From Monosiga brevicollis MX1 (lineage: Eukaryota > Opisthokonta > Choanoflagellata > Craspedida > Salpingoecidae), in the NCBI RefSeq assembly GCF_000002865.3, contig NW_001865043.1, positions 315,805 through 379,804 on the forward strand: 64,000 nucleotides of DNA, read 5' to 3'. Position numbers and translations under genes: made by a program. Below are positions 36,801 to 47,241 of the stretch, piece after piece (the first letter of the stretch is position 1; each line of letters starts with the position of its first letter). The notes beneath the pieces are model-generated. The model saw only the letters and a list, made by a program, of their open reading frames with translations. It did no database searches and was not told the DNA's origin.

Positions 36801-37554
36801 AGCGCAGACCTCTGAGCTGCAACCAGAGACGATGCACTCATCATCCGAGCGGCATTCGCGAGTACCAGATGGGGCCTCAAATCGTTTGTAGAAGCGATCT
36901 CGCTCATCCAAGCAGGGTTTGCGCTTCTCGATGGGGCGCGTGCAAACGCCAAAGCAGTCGTCGCAATCATCGTCGCGGCCACCCATGTCGCACACCAGGT
37001 CTGCTGGGCACTCAAAACCTGCAATGCCACCGCAGACTGTAGCGGAAGAGAGTTGGAAAAAAAACACACACGCAACATGAGCAACATCATGTCTGCGAGC
37101 GGCATGCTAAGATCGTGAGGGACGACTCAACGCGGGGATGCATGCGAGGGCAGGAAGCGGACCAAAGGAGCATTGTTCTTGCACGGCAGTGCAGTGGACG
37201 TTCTCGTTGAGGGCAGTCACTTGGGCACGCTCCGTCTGCTGAGCCGCGTCCATCTCACAGTCAGCCACTGGCGGCTTGTCGGCCTGCCACGAGAGGAGAT
37301 GATTCAATTTTGGAGACATGGAGTTGGCATGGAGAGTGAGGGCCATGGCAGGGTTTGAGACGTCAGAGACGTCAGGCATGTAGGGGATGAGCGACGATTA
37401 GAGTGGATCAAACGGTGGACTGTACCGAGATGCAGACGGCTTGACCGCAAACTTGGTGGATGTTACAGTCTTGGGCCTGGGCTGCGCTGAACATCACTGC
37501 AAGCAGGACGGCAGCGAGAAGCCGCAGGGGCCGGCGTAAAGCGACCGGAGACAT
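33893..37554 (-). CDS. Secreted cysteine-rich multi-module protein
   Basis: The start ATG (37554) opens a signal peptide (RRPLRLLAAVLLAVMFSAAQA), coded in the first exon (37426-37554). At least ten exons follow; the largest runs from 36623 to about 35337, and the last two are about 34230-34090 and 34008-33893. Modules in order: a CGGIAGFECP...DDCDDCFGVC unit; three eight-cysteine clusters of type C-x4-DCVVSGCSGEVCAAE...C.C....C.W; antistasin-like units (CPFGFVTDDNDCPVCRC and HCEHGFQVDENGCEICAC); and two copies of a CC(D/N)PL-x-EPG-x-FGNP...ACCPTTG-x-W unit, each followed by QGPFG-x-AC. A second CGGITGQRC...DDPRDDCDP...DCAGICC unit then leads into a basic Cys/Lys tail. No membrane anchor is visible, so an extracellular matrix or protease-inhibitor-like role is a guess. 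Some middle exon borders are unresolved. Confidence 0.85.
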
Positions 37555-38791
37555 GGTGCTGGGAGGGTGACTCCAAGCAACAGCTGCCAGCAGGAAGAGC
37601 AAGTTGGGCTCAGTGGATCAAGATAGGCGTGAAGGCAAACGGGTTGGGTGTCAAAGAAGTCAAAGAAAGACGGGTGGCACCAAGGCAGATCGAGACCAGC
37701 CGCTCCGGATTGGGCTGGATTCAACTTGTGGCCAAGATGAGGATCGAGAAAAATGCTGTGTGCCGACGTCGTGAGCCCACGATCATCCGAGGTGAATCGT
37801 GTGGCCCTCAGGTTTCTGAGACTGGCCAATGCATGTGCAGTGGCAGCCAAAAGGGGCAAGCGTGACTGATCGTCGTCATGCACCCTGCGTCGCGCCCGGC
37901 CTAGAAGGCTGGAAAGTTGAGCAAATTCTTTCCCACGGACTGTCGTGATCAAGGAATGGTGTGTGTTGGTCGTGTCCACCCCATCCTGCGTAAAACCCTG
38001 GCCCACTGCTCCTGTGGGACCTGTGTGCAAGAGGAAGTCTTTTTTAAAAAAATATTTTTAAGCCTTGTGCGTCCTTGAGCCAAGCCGTGGCAGAGAGAGA
38101 GCCAGAAAACCTCTCCGCATTGATGACGACGATCAGGGGAAAGACCAGCCGACTTCCCAAGAGTCATGGGTATTGGAAACAATCAAGGCCACTCTGTAGC
38201 CTCTGTGTGTGTGTGTGCAAGTGCAAGTGTGAGCGTCCGCCGCGCGGTCATCCTTTCCTTGCATGCATGCACTGGGACAGAATCAGTGCATTTTTTATTA
38301 TATTTTTCGTGTGTGGTGTTGGGGGGCAACCTTCAGCAGCAAGCGCGATCAAGCTACATGCCGGGCATGCTCGAGCGCTGGGCGTTTTGGGTTTTTGTTG
38401 TGCAAGAGGCAGCTGCTCTTGTTTCCAGCCGTGAGCTGCCGGGAGGTAAGAGAGGCTGACACTCTTTGGAAAAGGCTCTTGCCCTGTTCGAGTGACTGGA
38501 TGACGACGACCAGGATGGCTCAGGTTTTTTTCCGAACTTGTTCGTATCACAGCCGGGCACGTTAGGCCAGAAATGGGACGGACCAGGCACGGAATTGTAC
38601 ACTGCCCGGCAACGAAACCAGTCCAACATTGAAGAATGCTTCAGCCGCGAGAAAGCAAATAGATGGGCAATGGAGGTAGGGGATGTCGCTGCCATTAAAG
38701 GTTGGTCAGTCAATTCACGCATCCCTTTTAAGTGGGCTATGTGGGGGCGCTCTCACTCGTGAACACCTCTGTTGAAGACTCAACATGAACA
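37555..38791. other. Spacer between two minus-strand genes
   Basis: Upstream region of the secreted-protein gene and, at its right end, 3' flank of ORC5. A run of AAAAAAATATTTTTAA near 38046-38061 is the only striking composition. No gene is supported. Confidence 0.5.
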
Positions 38792-40909
38792 TTACACGGT
38801 CGACACAGCCTCATACAAGTAGGCGTTGAGGTCAAAGTCGATGGATTGAGCCAGCGCCCGCGCTGTGCTATAGTCAATGCCCACCTTGTATTTACCATCG
38901 TCCAAAAGGTTGCTGGCCCGCACCTAACAAGCGTTGTGTGTGTTGGCCCCCCAAACAAGACCGTGGTCAGTGTGGAGGAAATAGTCGGCAAAATTATTAC
39001 ATGAGACAGACGCAATGCCACTTTGGATCGGGCACAAGAGCAGGCCAGGGCAGCAGCAAAGACAAGAAAGACAAAGAGGAAGGTGGATGGGCGCGTGTGC
39101 CAAGCTCGTCCGCACCTGATGTAGCATGCGAAGGGAGATGAGCGTTTGGATCTGTACTAGAAGCTCCGAAGTCGAAGTGCCAATACCATCATGAATGCTA
39201 CACATTGGAACCAAGCGTTAAGAAGCGGACGTGGGAGGAGCGGCGGAACTGTTTCAGCCACCCGCTCAACATTCTGCCAACCCTTCTCCCTCAAACGCGC
39301 GACCAAAACGCCCGCGCAGACAACATCGTGGTTGATGCTACCTGTGAAAGATGGCCAGTAAACGATCGAGAGTAAACTGCCGTGGCCCCTTGAGGGTTTG
39401 GCTCTCGTGCATATGCACTACCGTGCCGCGCTTTGCCTTTTTGCTCTGTCGTCGCTGGCGCTACAATGCCAAACCCATGTCAACCGCAGAATCACTGGGT
39501 CGTTAGACAAAGCGATCACAAGACCCGGTCGCGGCCGGTGCGTTGTCGGACACACCTTGGCAAACAGGCGAAGATCGGCGCGGGGAGGATTGGATGAAGC
39601 TAGGTAGGCTGCCAAAAGAAGATACTTGGCGTGATACGGCAAGTCGAGGCGAAAGCCTGATGCCGCGCCAACACTCTCCGTGGCGTTGGCCTCGGGCGCT
39701 TGCAGCGCACCGGCCCATTCCACCGTCGAAACGTCGCGTAGATACAATCGGGTCAACTGCTTCTGCAGCACCGGCTTGATGCGCTGGAAGAGAGCCGAAA
39801 AGTTGTGCGGCTGCAGCTCACCCGATTGGATTGGCTCAAGCCATTTGGGCAGCAGGAGGGTCACCAGATGACCCAGCTCCGTTACCACACGGCAAGGGCC
39901 ATGAAAGACGTCCCATAAAAGCTCCACAAAGCGTTGAAACAGCTGTGCCTCCACGTTCGCTGGTCGATGCAGAGTAATGATGCGCACCGTGTTGCGCCGA
40001 TTGTAGGCCGGGAAGGGCACGCGCAGCGGCTCCACCATGCCTGTACCGCACTCAAACTTTTCCCACACAATATGACTGATGGAAACGACGCACACGTTAC
40101 GTCTCGTCTACCATCCGTGCGCACAGATAGTCAGAGCACAAGTCCACCATCGGCTATGAAGGTCCGGTATTATGCGGTCGGCCTGCGGTGTGTTCAACAC
40201 CATACCTACCAGCTCTTGTAGCCGAAGCAGGAGGGCCAGTAGCGTGGGCTTTTGATCTCGCAGCCGATCGCTATGATCTAGCACAATCAAAGTCTTTGCT
40301 GTGGGTGCCTGTGGAGGCAAAACCGGTTCCATTCCCGTCAGAAGACCGGGAGGGCGTCATGGCGTGCAAAAGGCGAGTATGAGGGAGTATTCGAACCGCT
40401 CGCTGGTCGATAATGTCGCGAAGGCTATCAACAAATGTGCTGGGGTGGTCGCATCGACCGTGGCCCGAGTAGCCGTTGGCTTCGCTGGGCTCCTCCCCCG
40501 CCAAAAGGTTGAGTGTATGCTCAAACACCAGGCGTTGCGAATAGCTCTCGATGCAATTGATCATGGCGTGTCGACCCGGGTAGGCCTAGTACATAGCAAA
40601 GAGCACATGTCAAGATTGCATGAGCCATTTTTCCCCGTTCACCATTTCAAGGGCCACATGGACCGCGACGCGCAAGTTGCGCGGCGCACTAGAGTTTCAA
40701 TGAGCGCTCGCTCGCACACGCACCTCGAGAAGCGTCCGCATCACATGGCTCTTGCCAGTGGCAGTCGCGCCATAGATGTGCAGACAAGGCAGTGTGGGCG
40801 CCTCGGGTGCACCCAGCAAACTGAATAGCTGCTCAATCTGTTCTTCGCGACCCGGGCACTGTGCCACCACGGCTGCGGCAGCCGCCTGAACCTGAGGCGC
40901 CACCGGCAT
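38792..40909 (-). CDS. ORC5: Origin recognition complex subunit 5
   Basis: AAA+ subunit of the complex that marks replication origins in the nucleus. Exon 1 (40724-40909) carries CPGREEQIEQLFSLLG and the Walker A loop IYGATATGKS. The next exon begins AYPGRHAMINCIESYSQRLV, the ORC5-typical stretch after Walker A. Walker B is TLIVLDHSDRLRDQ, followed by ISHIVWEKF (sensor 1 region) and VRIITLHRP. The C-terminal winged-helix region includes LYLRDVSTVEW, LPYHAKYLLLAAYLAS and the final KVGIDYSTARALAQSIDFDL. A polypyrimidine tract plus CAG lies seven bases upstream of the ATG, so the 5' leader probably has its own intron. About nine exons; the internal borders were only partly worked out. Confidence 0.92.
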
Positions 40910-41139
40910 GTCAAAGCTGAAAAAAAAAAAAGAGAGAGAGAGAGAGAGAATTCAAAAGCGGAAGTGAGGTTTTTCTTACACTCGCTTGTTGTTATTTTTG
41001 ATTTTTCCCTTTTTTGGGGCCTTTTTGCGAGGAAAAAAAGATGTTTGACCGAGATCAAAACTGTCAAAGTAAATTGGGCAAGGGATGATTGACAGGGGAT
41101 TCACAGTGAACAATGGCCAGCACAAGAGCACGATTAGTT

Positions 41140-44100
41140 TCAGAGCTTGGCCCACAGGTGGCAGGCCAGAGGTAGGACCGCGGCCAGCAAGACGGCCAGC
41201 GCTGCATCAACCAGGGACAAGCCATTGGGTCCCAGCCGAGGTCGAACACCGGCCCCAGCCGGCAAGGGGCCCGGCATAACGTCCGGTCGAAAGCGGCGTC
41301 CATCTCGTACAAAGGCTTGGAGTGCTGCACAGGGAAGCAGCACGCTGGGCTCACGCAAGCGCTTGTGTAACTCCTCCATGCGTGCCAGCGCGCGTGGGGC
41401 GCCGAGCCGATCCGCCCAAAGGAAAAGCCCACCTTGCTGTGGCGGGAACCCAAGCCCCGCTGTTACAAGCATGTCCACGTCCATGGGCTCCTTGGCCACA
41501 CCTTCGTCCAATGCCCGGCATGCCTATCAAATGAGCCCCACGCCACAAGGTCAAGCCGCAGGAAGCAGGGATGAGGGATTGAATGACTAGATCTCAGACA
41601 AAGGTGCGGAGCGTGAGGACCTCGTTGAGAATGGACAGAATGAGCGCGTCGGACACGTCAGCATCCGAAATGGGGTTGACTCGCTTGCTGTGCAAAACAC
41701 CTTGCCCGTGTTGCGCATCCTCTTCCGCTGCGAGCCGGCTGCGCACAATCTGAGAGACGGCTTTCATCTATACATGCGCAAAGCGCGAGAGGGAGCAACC
41801 GGGGTCCAATCATCACACAAAGCGCTAGCAATCGTTGGCACAAGCACCTCGCAGGTAGCAGCGCTCGAGCAACAGCAAACAGGGCTCGCGAGGAACAAAA
41901 AGCGGGGCCAACCAAACACTGATCACGGGCTGACCTCGGGGTTTGCCTCGCCCTGTTTGCCTTCCTTCCACGCATAAAAGCCGGTGGACTCGCCCTGGAA
42001 GCTGCGGCCAGTCCAGCCACGGTCAAGCATGGCTCCCAAAAGGGCCTGTGCAGCATTGGCACCCGTCTCGCCCGTCAGGCCTTGGATGCTCTGGCCCACC
42101 ATGCGGGCTGTCTTGAGACCAATGCCGTCCAAAATGGCAAACGGGCCCGCCGGAAAGCCTTGCCGTTGCATGACCTTGTCAATGCGTTCTTGTGATGCAG
42201 CCCCTGTGACGAGCAGATAGGCCGCCATGGTGTAAAAGGGGCTTGCGATGCGGTTTAAGATAAAGGCAGGACCGTCGCCCACGGTAACGGGCAGCTTGTT
42301 GCTCAGATCTGCCAAGAAAAGACAAAATATAAAAAAATATAAAAATAAGAATAAAAAAAAAGGCCGACATTGCCCACAGCGTCAAGTTGACGGGGGAAGC
42401 GATGATCCTTGACAACGGTTGAGAGGGATGAGAGGCAACATGATCCGCACCAGCAATGCGAAGGGCGCTCAGACGGCTCTCGTGGTTGCTCTCGGGCCCA
42501 GGAATGATTTCAACAACCGGCGTGACGTCGTGTTCGGGGTGAAAGTAGTGGACACCGACGATCCGGGCCTGTTCCGCAACGGGTAGGCCCTCGCAGAGCT
42601 TTGCCATGGGGATCGAAGACGTGTTGCTTACAAAAGTCGTGTTTTTGGTGGCAGACATGACCTAGTATTGTTGTTCGCCCCCAGGTGACTTGATCGTGAG
42701 CGCACGAACCACAGCCAACTTCTGAGAGCGCAGGAGGCAACAACCAGTACCTCGTGGATGAGCTTATGCTTGAGTGCCATATCCTCAGGAATGGCCTCCA
42801 AAACGACTGAAATGGCACCAGCTGCTTGAGCTTGCTGCTCAAAAGCAGCAAAGTCCTTTTCAGTGGTGTAGCTGATGGCTTCCATCCGTTCCTGGGCCTC
42901 GACTTTACTCATTCGGTGCTTGTTGACCTATCCGTTGCCACAGCCGAGAACAATCCCAAATCCGAGACATGAGTCGGCGCAAGGCATGTCGAAAAAAAAA
43001 AAAAAAAAAAGCATACGCATCACTTGGCCGGGCTTTGAAAGTCCCAAGTCCCTAAAATTGCACGAACCAAACCGGTAAATAGGCGCGAAACTCGCGTTTG
43101 TGCCCGGTCGATCATTTCCTTGTCAACGTCAAAGAATCGAACCGTGGCACCCTGGATGAGACGGACAAGAAAAACAAATAGCACGAGGCCATGGCAATGA
43201 GAGGCGCACATCCCTCAAACGCCGTGTGGACGGTACAGTGGTCCCGGCAGTAGTGGCAGTTGGAGTGAAGACTCGTGTTGACGTACATGGCGTGCCAGCT
43301 TTTGGCCAATGCCGACGCCCATCCATCCGGCGCCCACAACAAAGGCAAAAAGCGGTCGAGTATCAGGCTGACCATGACGAATGGCCGTGGATCGCGCCTT
43401 GATACTGCTCTTGGCCAGGAACAGACCCATCAAGCTGCGAGCCTCTGCCGTGGCCGCCAGCTGCAAGTAGCCGTCGGTCTCCCAGGCTAGCGCTTGTGCA
43501 AGTGACGAGGTACCCCAGCACTTGAGGACCGTCTCGAGGGCCACGTATGGTGCGATGAAATGCCTATGGGTCTAGTCGAGCCGAGGGATGATGAAAGCAG
43601 TAGCACAGGTATGATGTCAGATGCTAAATGGGCGTGCCGGTGCGGCGCCCAGCAAGGCCGAGTGGTTTGATGGTTGTACCTTGGCATCGATGGTACGTTT
43701 GGTCACGGTGTAGATGAGCTGTTGCTCGAGCCAGGTCTGGCCGAAGAGGTGGCTGGGAAATTTGGAGGCTGCGGGGACGTGGCGCAGTTGACCGCGCTGC
43801 AGCTTGTTTCGCAGCTGCGCCAAAAAAGGCGGTTCACTTGCGTCACGGGCCCAAGTGAGATGCTCGAGCGTGCCGTGCACGAGCTTGAGGCTCTGAGCCT
43901 TTTTCGCTTTGACTGTCTAGACGCATGAGGGTTACACGCACACGACGCAGTCTGCTGTGAGTAAGAAGGAGGGATTCAAGAAGAAGCTCACGCAAGTTTT
44001 GGGTGACGACGCAGCTGACCATACCTTTCCGGCCACAATCAGCTCGAGCGCGGGAGTGAGGCCAATCAAACGGGGCAAACGCACGCACCCTCCGGCACCC

Positions 44101-44549
44101 GGCAAGATGCCAAGCTGCACCTCGGGGAGGCCTATAGCCCTGCAAGTGACATCGGCAAAGCGATAGGTGCAGCTCAGCGCGAGTTCCAGGCCTCCACCCA
44201 GACAGGTTGCATTGATGCAGCAGACGGTGGGGTAGGGAAGATTTTCAATCTGATTGAGCAAATCCTTGATCTCCTCCACCATGGGTCGGGCAGCAGTGCT
44301 GGCCAAGGGAAGTGCAGCCTGGGCTTTGATGTCTGCGCCATGGCAGAAACTTGCGGCGTGGCGGCTACACACGACTACGAGCGCGGGCTCACGCTTTTGA
44401 ATCAGATCAACAGCCTGCTGAACCTCCTGGCCCAACGTTTTGTCAAAGATGTTGACATCTTTCTCCTTGTTGTACAGCGCCAAGACCGCGATCGGATGAT
44501 CGGCGGCCACGCCCTCGAAAAAGGCCACCTGGATTCGTTCACCGTCCAT
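41140..44549 (-). CDS. EHHADH: Bifunctional enoyl-CoA hydratase / 3-hydroxyacyl-CoA dehydrogenase, peroxisomal type
   Basis: Catalyses two successive steps of fatty-acid beta-oxidation. Exon 1 (44025-44549) encodes the hydratase domain: CHGADIKAQ (oxyanion/active-site region), NATCLGGGLELALSC, and GLPEVQLGILPGAGGCVRLP with the catalytic glutamate. A linker with GLFLAKSSIKA follows. The dehydrogenase Rossmann motif is FVVGAGWMGVGIGQKLA, then VRFFDVDKEMIDRA, TSSIPMAKLCEGLP, VGVHYFHPEHDVTPVVEIIPG, and DGPAFILNRI with the C-terminal helical domain. The protein ends in WAKL-stop. AKL fits the PTS1 peroxisomal signal (S/A/C-K/R/H-L/M), so it is more likely an EHHADH-type peroxisomal enzyme than mitochondrial HADHA. 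It has a dozen or so exons, not all mapped. Confidence 0.88.
42991..43009. repeat. poly(A) tract in intron
   Basis: A run of about 18 A in an intron of the bifunctional beta-oxidation gene. On the coding strand it is a poly-T tract. Confidence 0.9.
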
Positions 44550-45156
44550 CTTGCTCAGCGTCCGGTCCAGCCCCTCTTGACAATTCTCGCTGGATCAATC
44601 ACACCCACGGATCGTCACCGGGATATAAACTGACAGCAATCCATGCAACCCAAGAGCAGCAGCAGCAGCAGTAGCAGCATTCGTCAGCAGCAGTCGTCAG
44701 CCGTACACAGCAACACCAGCACCACCAGCACCAGCAGCACCAGCACCAGCACCCGGGCCACACACCTGTCGCAGCACTGGAGCCCAGAATGCAAAACACC
44801 AGAATGCGAACGGAGTGAACGGTTTTCAGATTTTTCTCGTGTGAGTTTAGTCTGCGTTTTCTTCGTATCTTCCTTCATCTTCTCTTTGTACTTTATGCTT
44901 ACTAAAGCTAGCAAACTTTTGCATTTCTTCTTCTTCTTCTGCTTCTTTTGCCTCTTCTTCGATTTCTCAACACTACAAGCTTGAGAATTGTCAGATATTT
45001 TTTGCTTGGTGACGGGGTGACGACGCAGCAGCAGCAGCAGCAGCAGCAGGCGAAGCGCGCCGGCAGCGGAAGAGCGCTGCTGCAGAGGGGGTTGTGGGAC
45101 GGCGAAGAGGTGTGTGTCGTCGGTGAGGAAGGAGAGAAGGGAAGGGCAATGTCAAG
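44550..45156. other. Divergent promoter region with CAG-rich DNA
   Basis: Spacer between the divergent beta-oxidation gene and the unknown gene at 45157. It contains the CAG/CAC-rich stretch described separately and a second CAG run at about 45027-45050. No gene is seen. Confidence 0.6.
44654..44755. repeat. CAG/CACCAG trinucleotide-rich repeat
   Basis: Imperfect CAG runs pass into CAGCACCAC units over about 100 bases. The repeat starts about 100 bases upstream of the beta-oxidation gene's ATG. Confidence 0.9.
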
Positions 45157-46397
45157 ATGAGCGGGTCTGCGACGCCGCAGCGGCTCGCGAGCAATCATGC
45201 AGAAGAGGCAGAGCAACGAAAAGAGGTATGCGTGTTTGGCGCTTGACACCACGCGCCACCAACGCTCACCTTTGCTGCCTTTTACGTTTTCGATGTTGCA
45301 TTTGTTCTTGCTGTGAACCCTGTTTTGCGACGAGATCAGCTTTGGCAACGACTGCGGCAACACAAGGCAGAGCGGGTGGCGCGACAATTTATCAACAATG
45401 CTGCGCGCGATAAGCCCATCACCCGGACGAAGCGGCACCAGGCCCTGCCCATCGAACAAACGGCGCCTCTGAGCTTTCTGGAAACTGCCACCGGCCTCGA
45501 GGCAGAAGCCTCCGAGCGCAGGTCAACGGTCCGAGAGCCAGCAGCAATAGCATCGGCACAGCCTGAAGCTATTGTTGAAGCCTTTATGCAGCGTCGTCAA
45601 TACATCCGCGACCAGCAGCATCGTAAGTCTTGGTGTGTGCATGCAGCTTACTCGCGGCCATGAACACTTTGCCTGATCCAGTTCCCACTACTTGTCGTGT
45701 AAACCTAGATGCCGGTGAGGTGCGTGCGTTCCTCCAGAGCAAAAATCGTGTTCCGGCTGAGAATCGTGTCTTGGCTCAGGCGTTGGACCAGCCAGATGCA
45801 GATCACGGTCCAGCAATCGTGGCTCCGGCCCAGTCATACAATGGACAGCCTGGACCGACTTCGCCCGTCCCAAAGACTGGCACGGGCACACAAGACACCA
45901 CGAAACCAAGCCCGCTGCTTCCGGCCATGGGCCTCGACCCGCACATCCGGGAGTTTGTGCGGACGAACCGCTGGCAGCTTCATGATCTCTTTTCCCGCTT
46001 CAAGCGAACGCCTGAAGACTATCATCTGACGACAGATGCGCTCTGCCGCTGGTTTGCGGTAGTAGGTGGACTAGCGGACCCGGACCCGAACGAGCGGCGC
46101 GTCATGGGCCTACTGTACCGTCCCTTTCGTGGCGATTTGCGAGGCATCTCGACACGACAAATTCAGCGCTATGTGGCACACTGTGGTGTGGGCGCAGGGA
46201 GATTAGTGGATTACCGTTTGTTGCTTGACGACCACGTTTCGCAAGTGATGAAAGAACAGCGTTTGCGTCACGACCGGGTTTCGCGCCGTCGCCATGGACT
46301 GCCTCCGCGATCTGAAGAGGAAGTGCATGAAGCCATTGCCGCATGCTTGGCGCGCAATTGCGATCCGAATAGCTGGCTTGACTCTTTGCCCTTATGA
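45157..46397 (+). CDS. Uncharacterised 355-residue protein
   Basis: Three exons, 45157-45225, 45340-45622 and 45682-46397, join in phase with good donors (GTATGC, GTAAGT). The N-terminus is charged and likely helical (LWQRLRQHKAERVARQF). A disordered, Pro/Gln/Thr-rich middle follows. The C-terminal half is compact: HIREFVRTNRWQLHDLF, DALCRWFAVVGGLADPD, RRVMGLLYRPFRGD, ISTRQIQRYVAHCGVG. The rhythm of paired helices around a D-P-D-P-N-E loop recalls degenerate EF-hand proteins, but no full calcium loop is present. Many Arg residues near the end (RLRHDRVSRRRHG). I do not recognise the family. Confidence 0.75.
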
Positions 46398-47031
46398 CCC
46401 TGAGTGGGAGCTCGACGCACAAGCATACCCGCCCATGCTGCCTGTGACACGCATCTTGTAGCTTTGTCCCAGAAATGGCTTTGACCTCATGATGTGATGA
46501 TAATTGACCTCTATGACTGCTCACTGGGTATCAGAACTGACCAAGAAGATGAGGAAGGAAGGGTCACGGGGCACAAGCACGAGAGATAGGAGGGTCGGTC
46601 GAATGAGATGAGGTGACAGCTTTTACAACTCAGACTAGCTTTCTAGGGTTGAGACGGTTAAAAATCGCCTACCCCAACTATTTTTCAGTACATCTCGTGT
46701 CTACGTATAATAATAAGATTGCATTCTTTCGGTGGTTTGGGCTCCCCAAACGGGCTTTACTGCAAAAGTTGTCCACTTTCGAGACACCAAAGCTTCCAGC
46801 CAAAGTAAATGCCCGCCTTCCCACCACCTCCATGCTATTGACACCGCCCTACCCAGGCCAAGACCCTCGCCACTGTCTAAATACTCATTCATCACGACCA
46901 TGCCACAAATGACTGTAAATTTGTGATTTTATTCCCTAAAAACTCTCTCTCTGTATCTCTGTATCTCTGTGTCTCTGTCTGTCTGTCTCTGTCTGTCTGT
47001 CCCTCTCTCTGTCTGTCTGTCTCTGTGTGTC

Positions 47032-47062
<31 letters not shown>

Positions 47063-47241
47063 GTCCGTCTCTCTGTCTCTGTGTCTCTGTCTCTCTCTGT
47101 CTCTTCTTCACTCTCTGTCTCTTCTTACAGAAAAGAGCTCTCTGTCTCTTCTTAACTCTCTCTGTTGTGACAAAAAAGAGCAAAATGTCTGCAATTGCAA
47201 TTGTCAGCATCCAGGTGTTGGTTGGACGGCACAGAGACAGG
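46398..47241. other. Spacer and 5' leader with CTGT repeat
   Basis: Between the unknown gene and threonyl-tRNA synthetase. Apart from the CTGT-rich repeat (46947-47110) it has an AT-rich patch near 46680-46720 but no recognisable gene. Confidence 0.6.
46947..47110. repeat. CTGT/CTCT tetranucleotide microsatellite
   Basis: More than 150 bases of CTGT and CTCT units on the plus strand, open in several frames. It lies directly upstream of the threonyl-tRNA synthetase gene. Confidence 0.95.

Noticed and set aside
37494-38030. Open frame upstream of the secreted protein's start
   Set aside because: It is in a different frame from the signal-peptide exon and carries no motif; probably promoter and leader.
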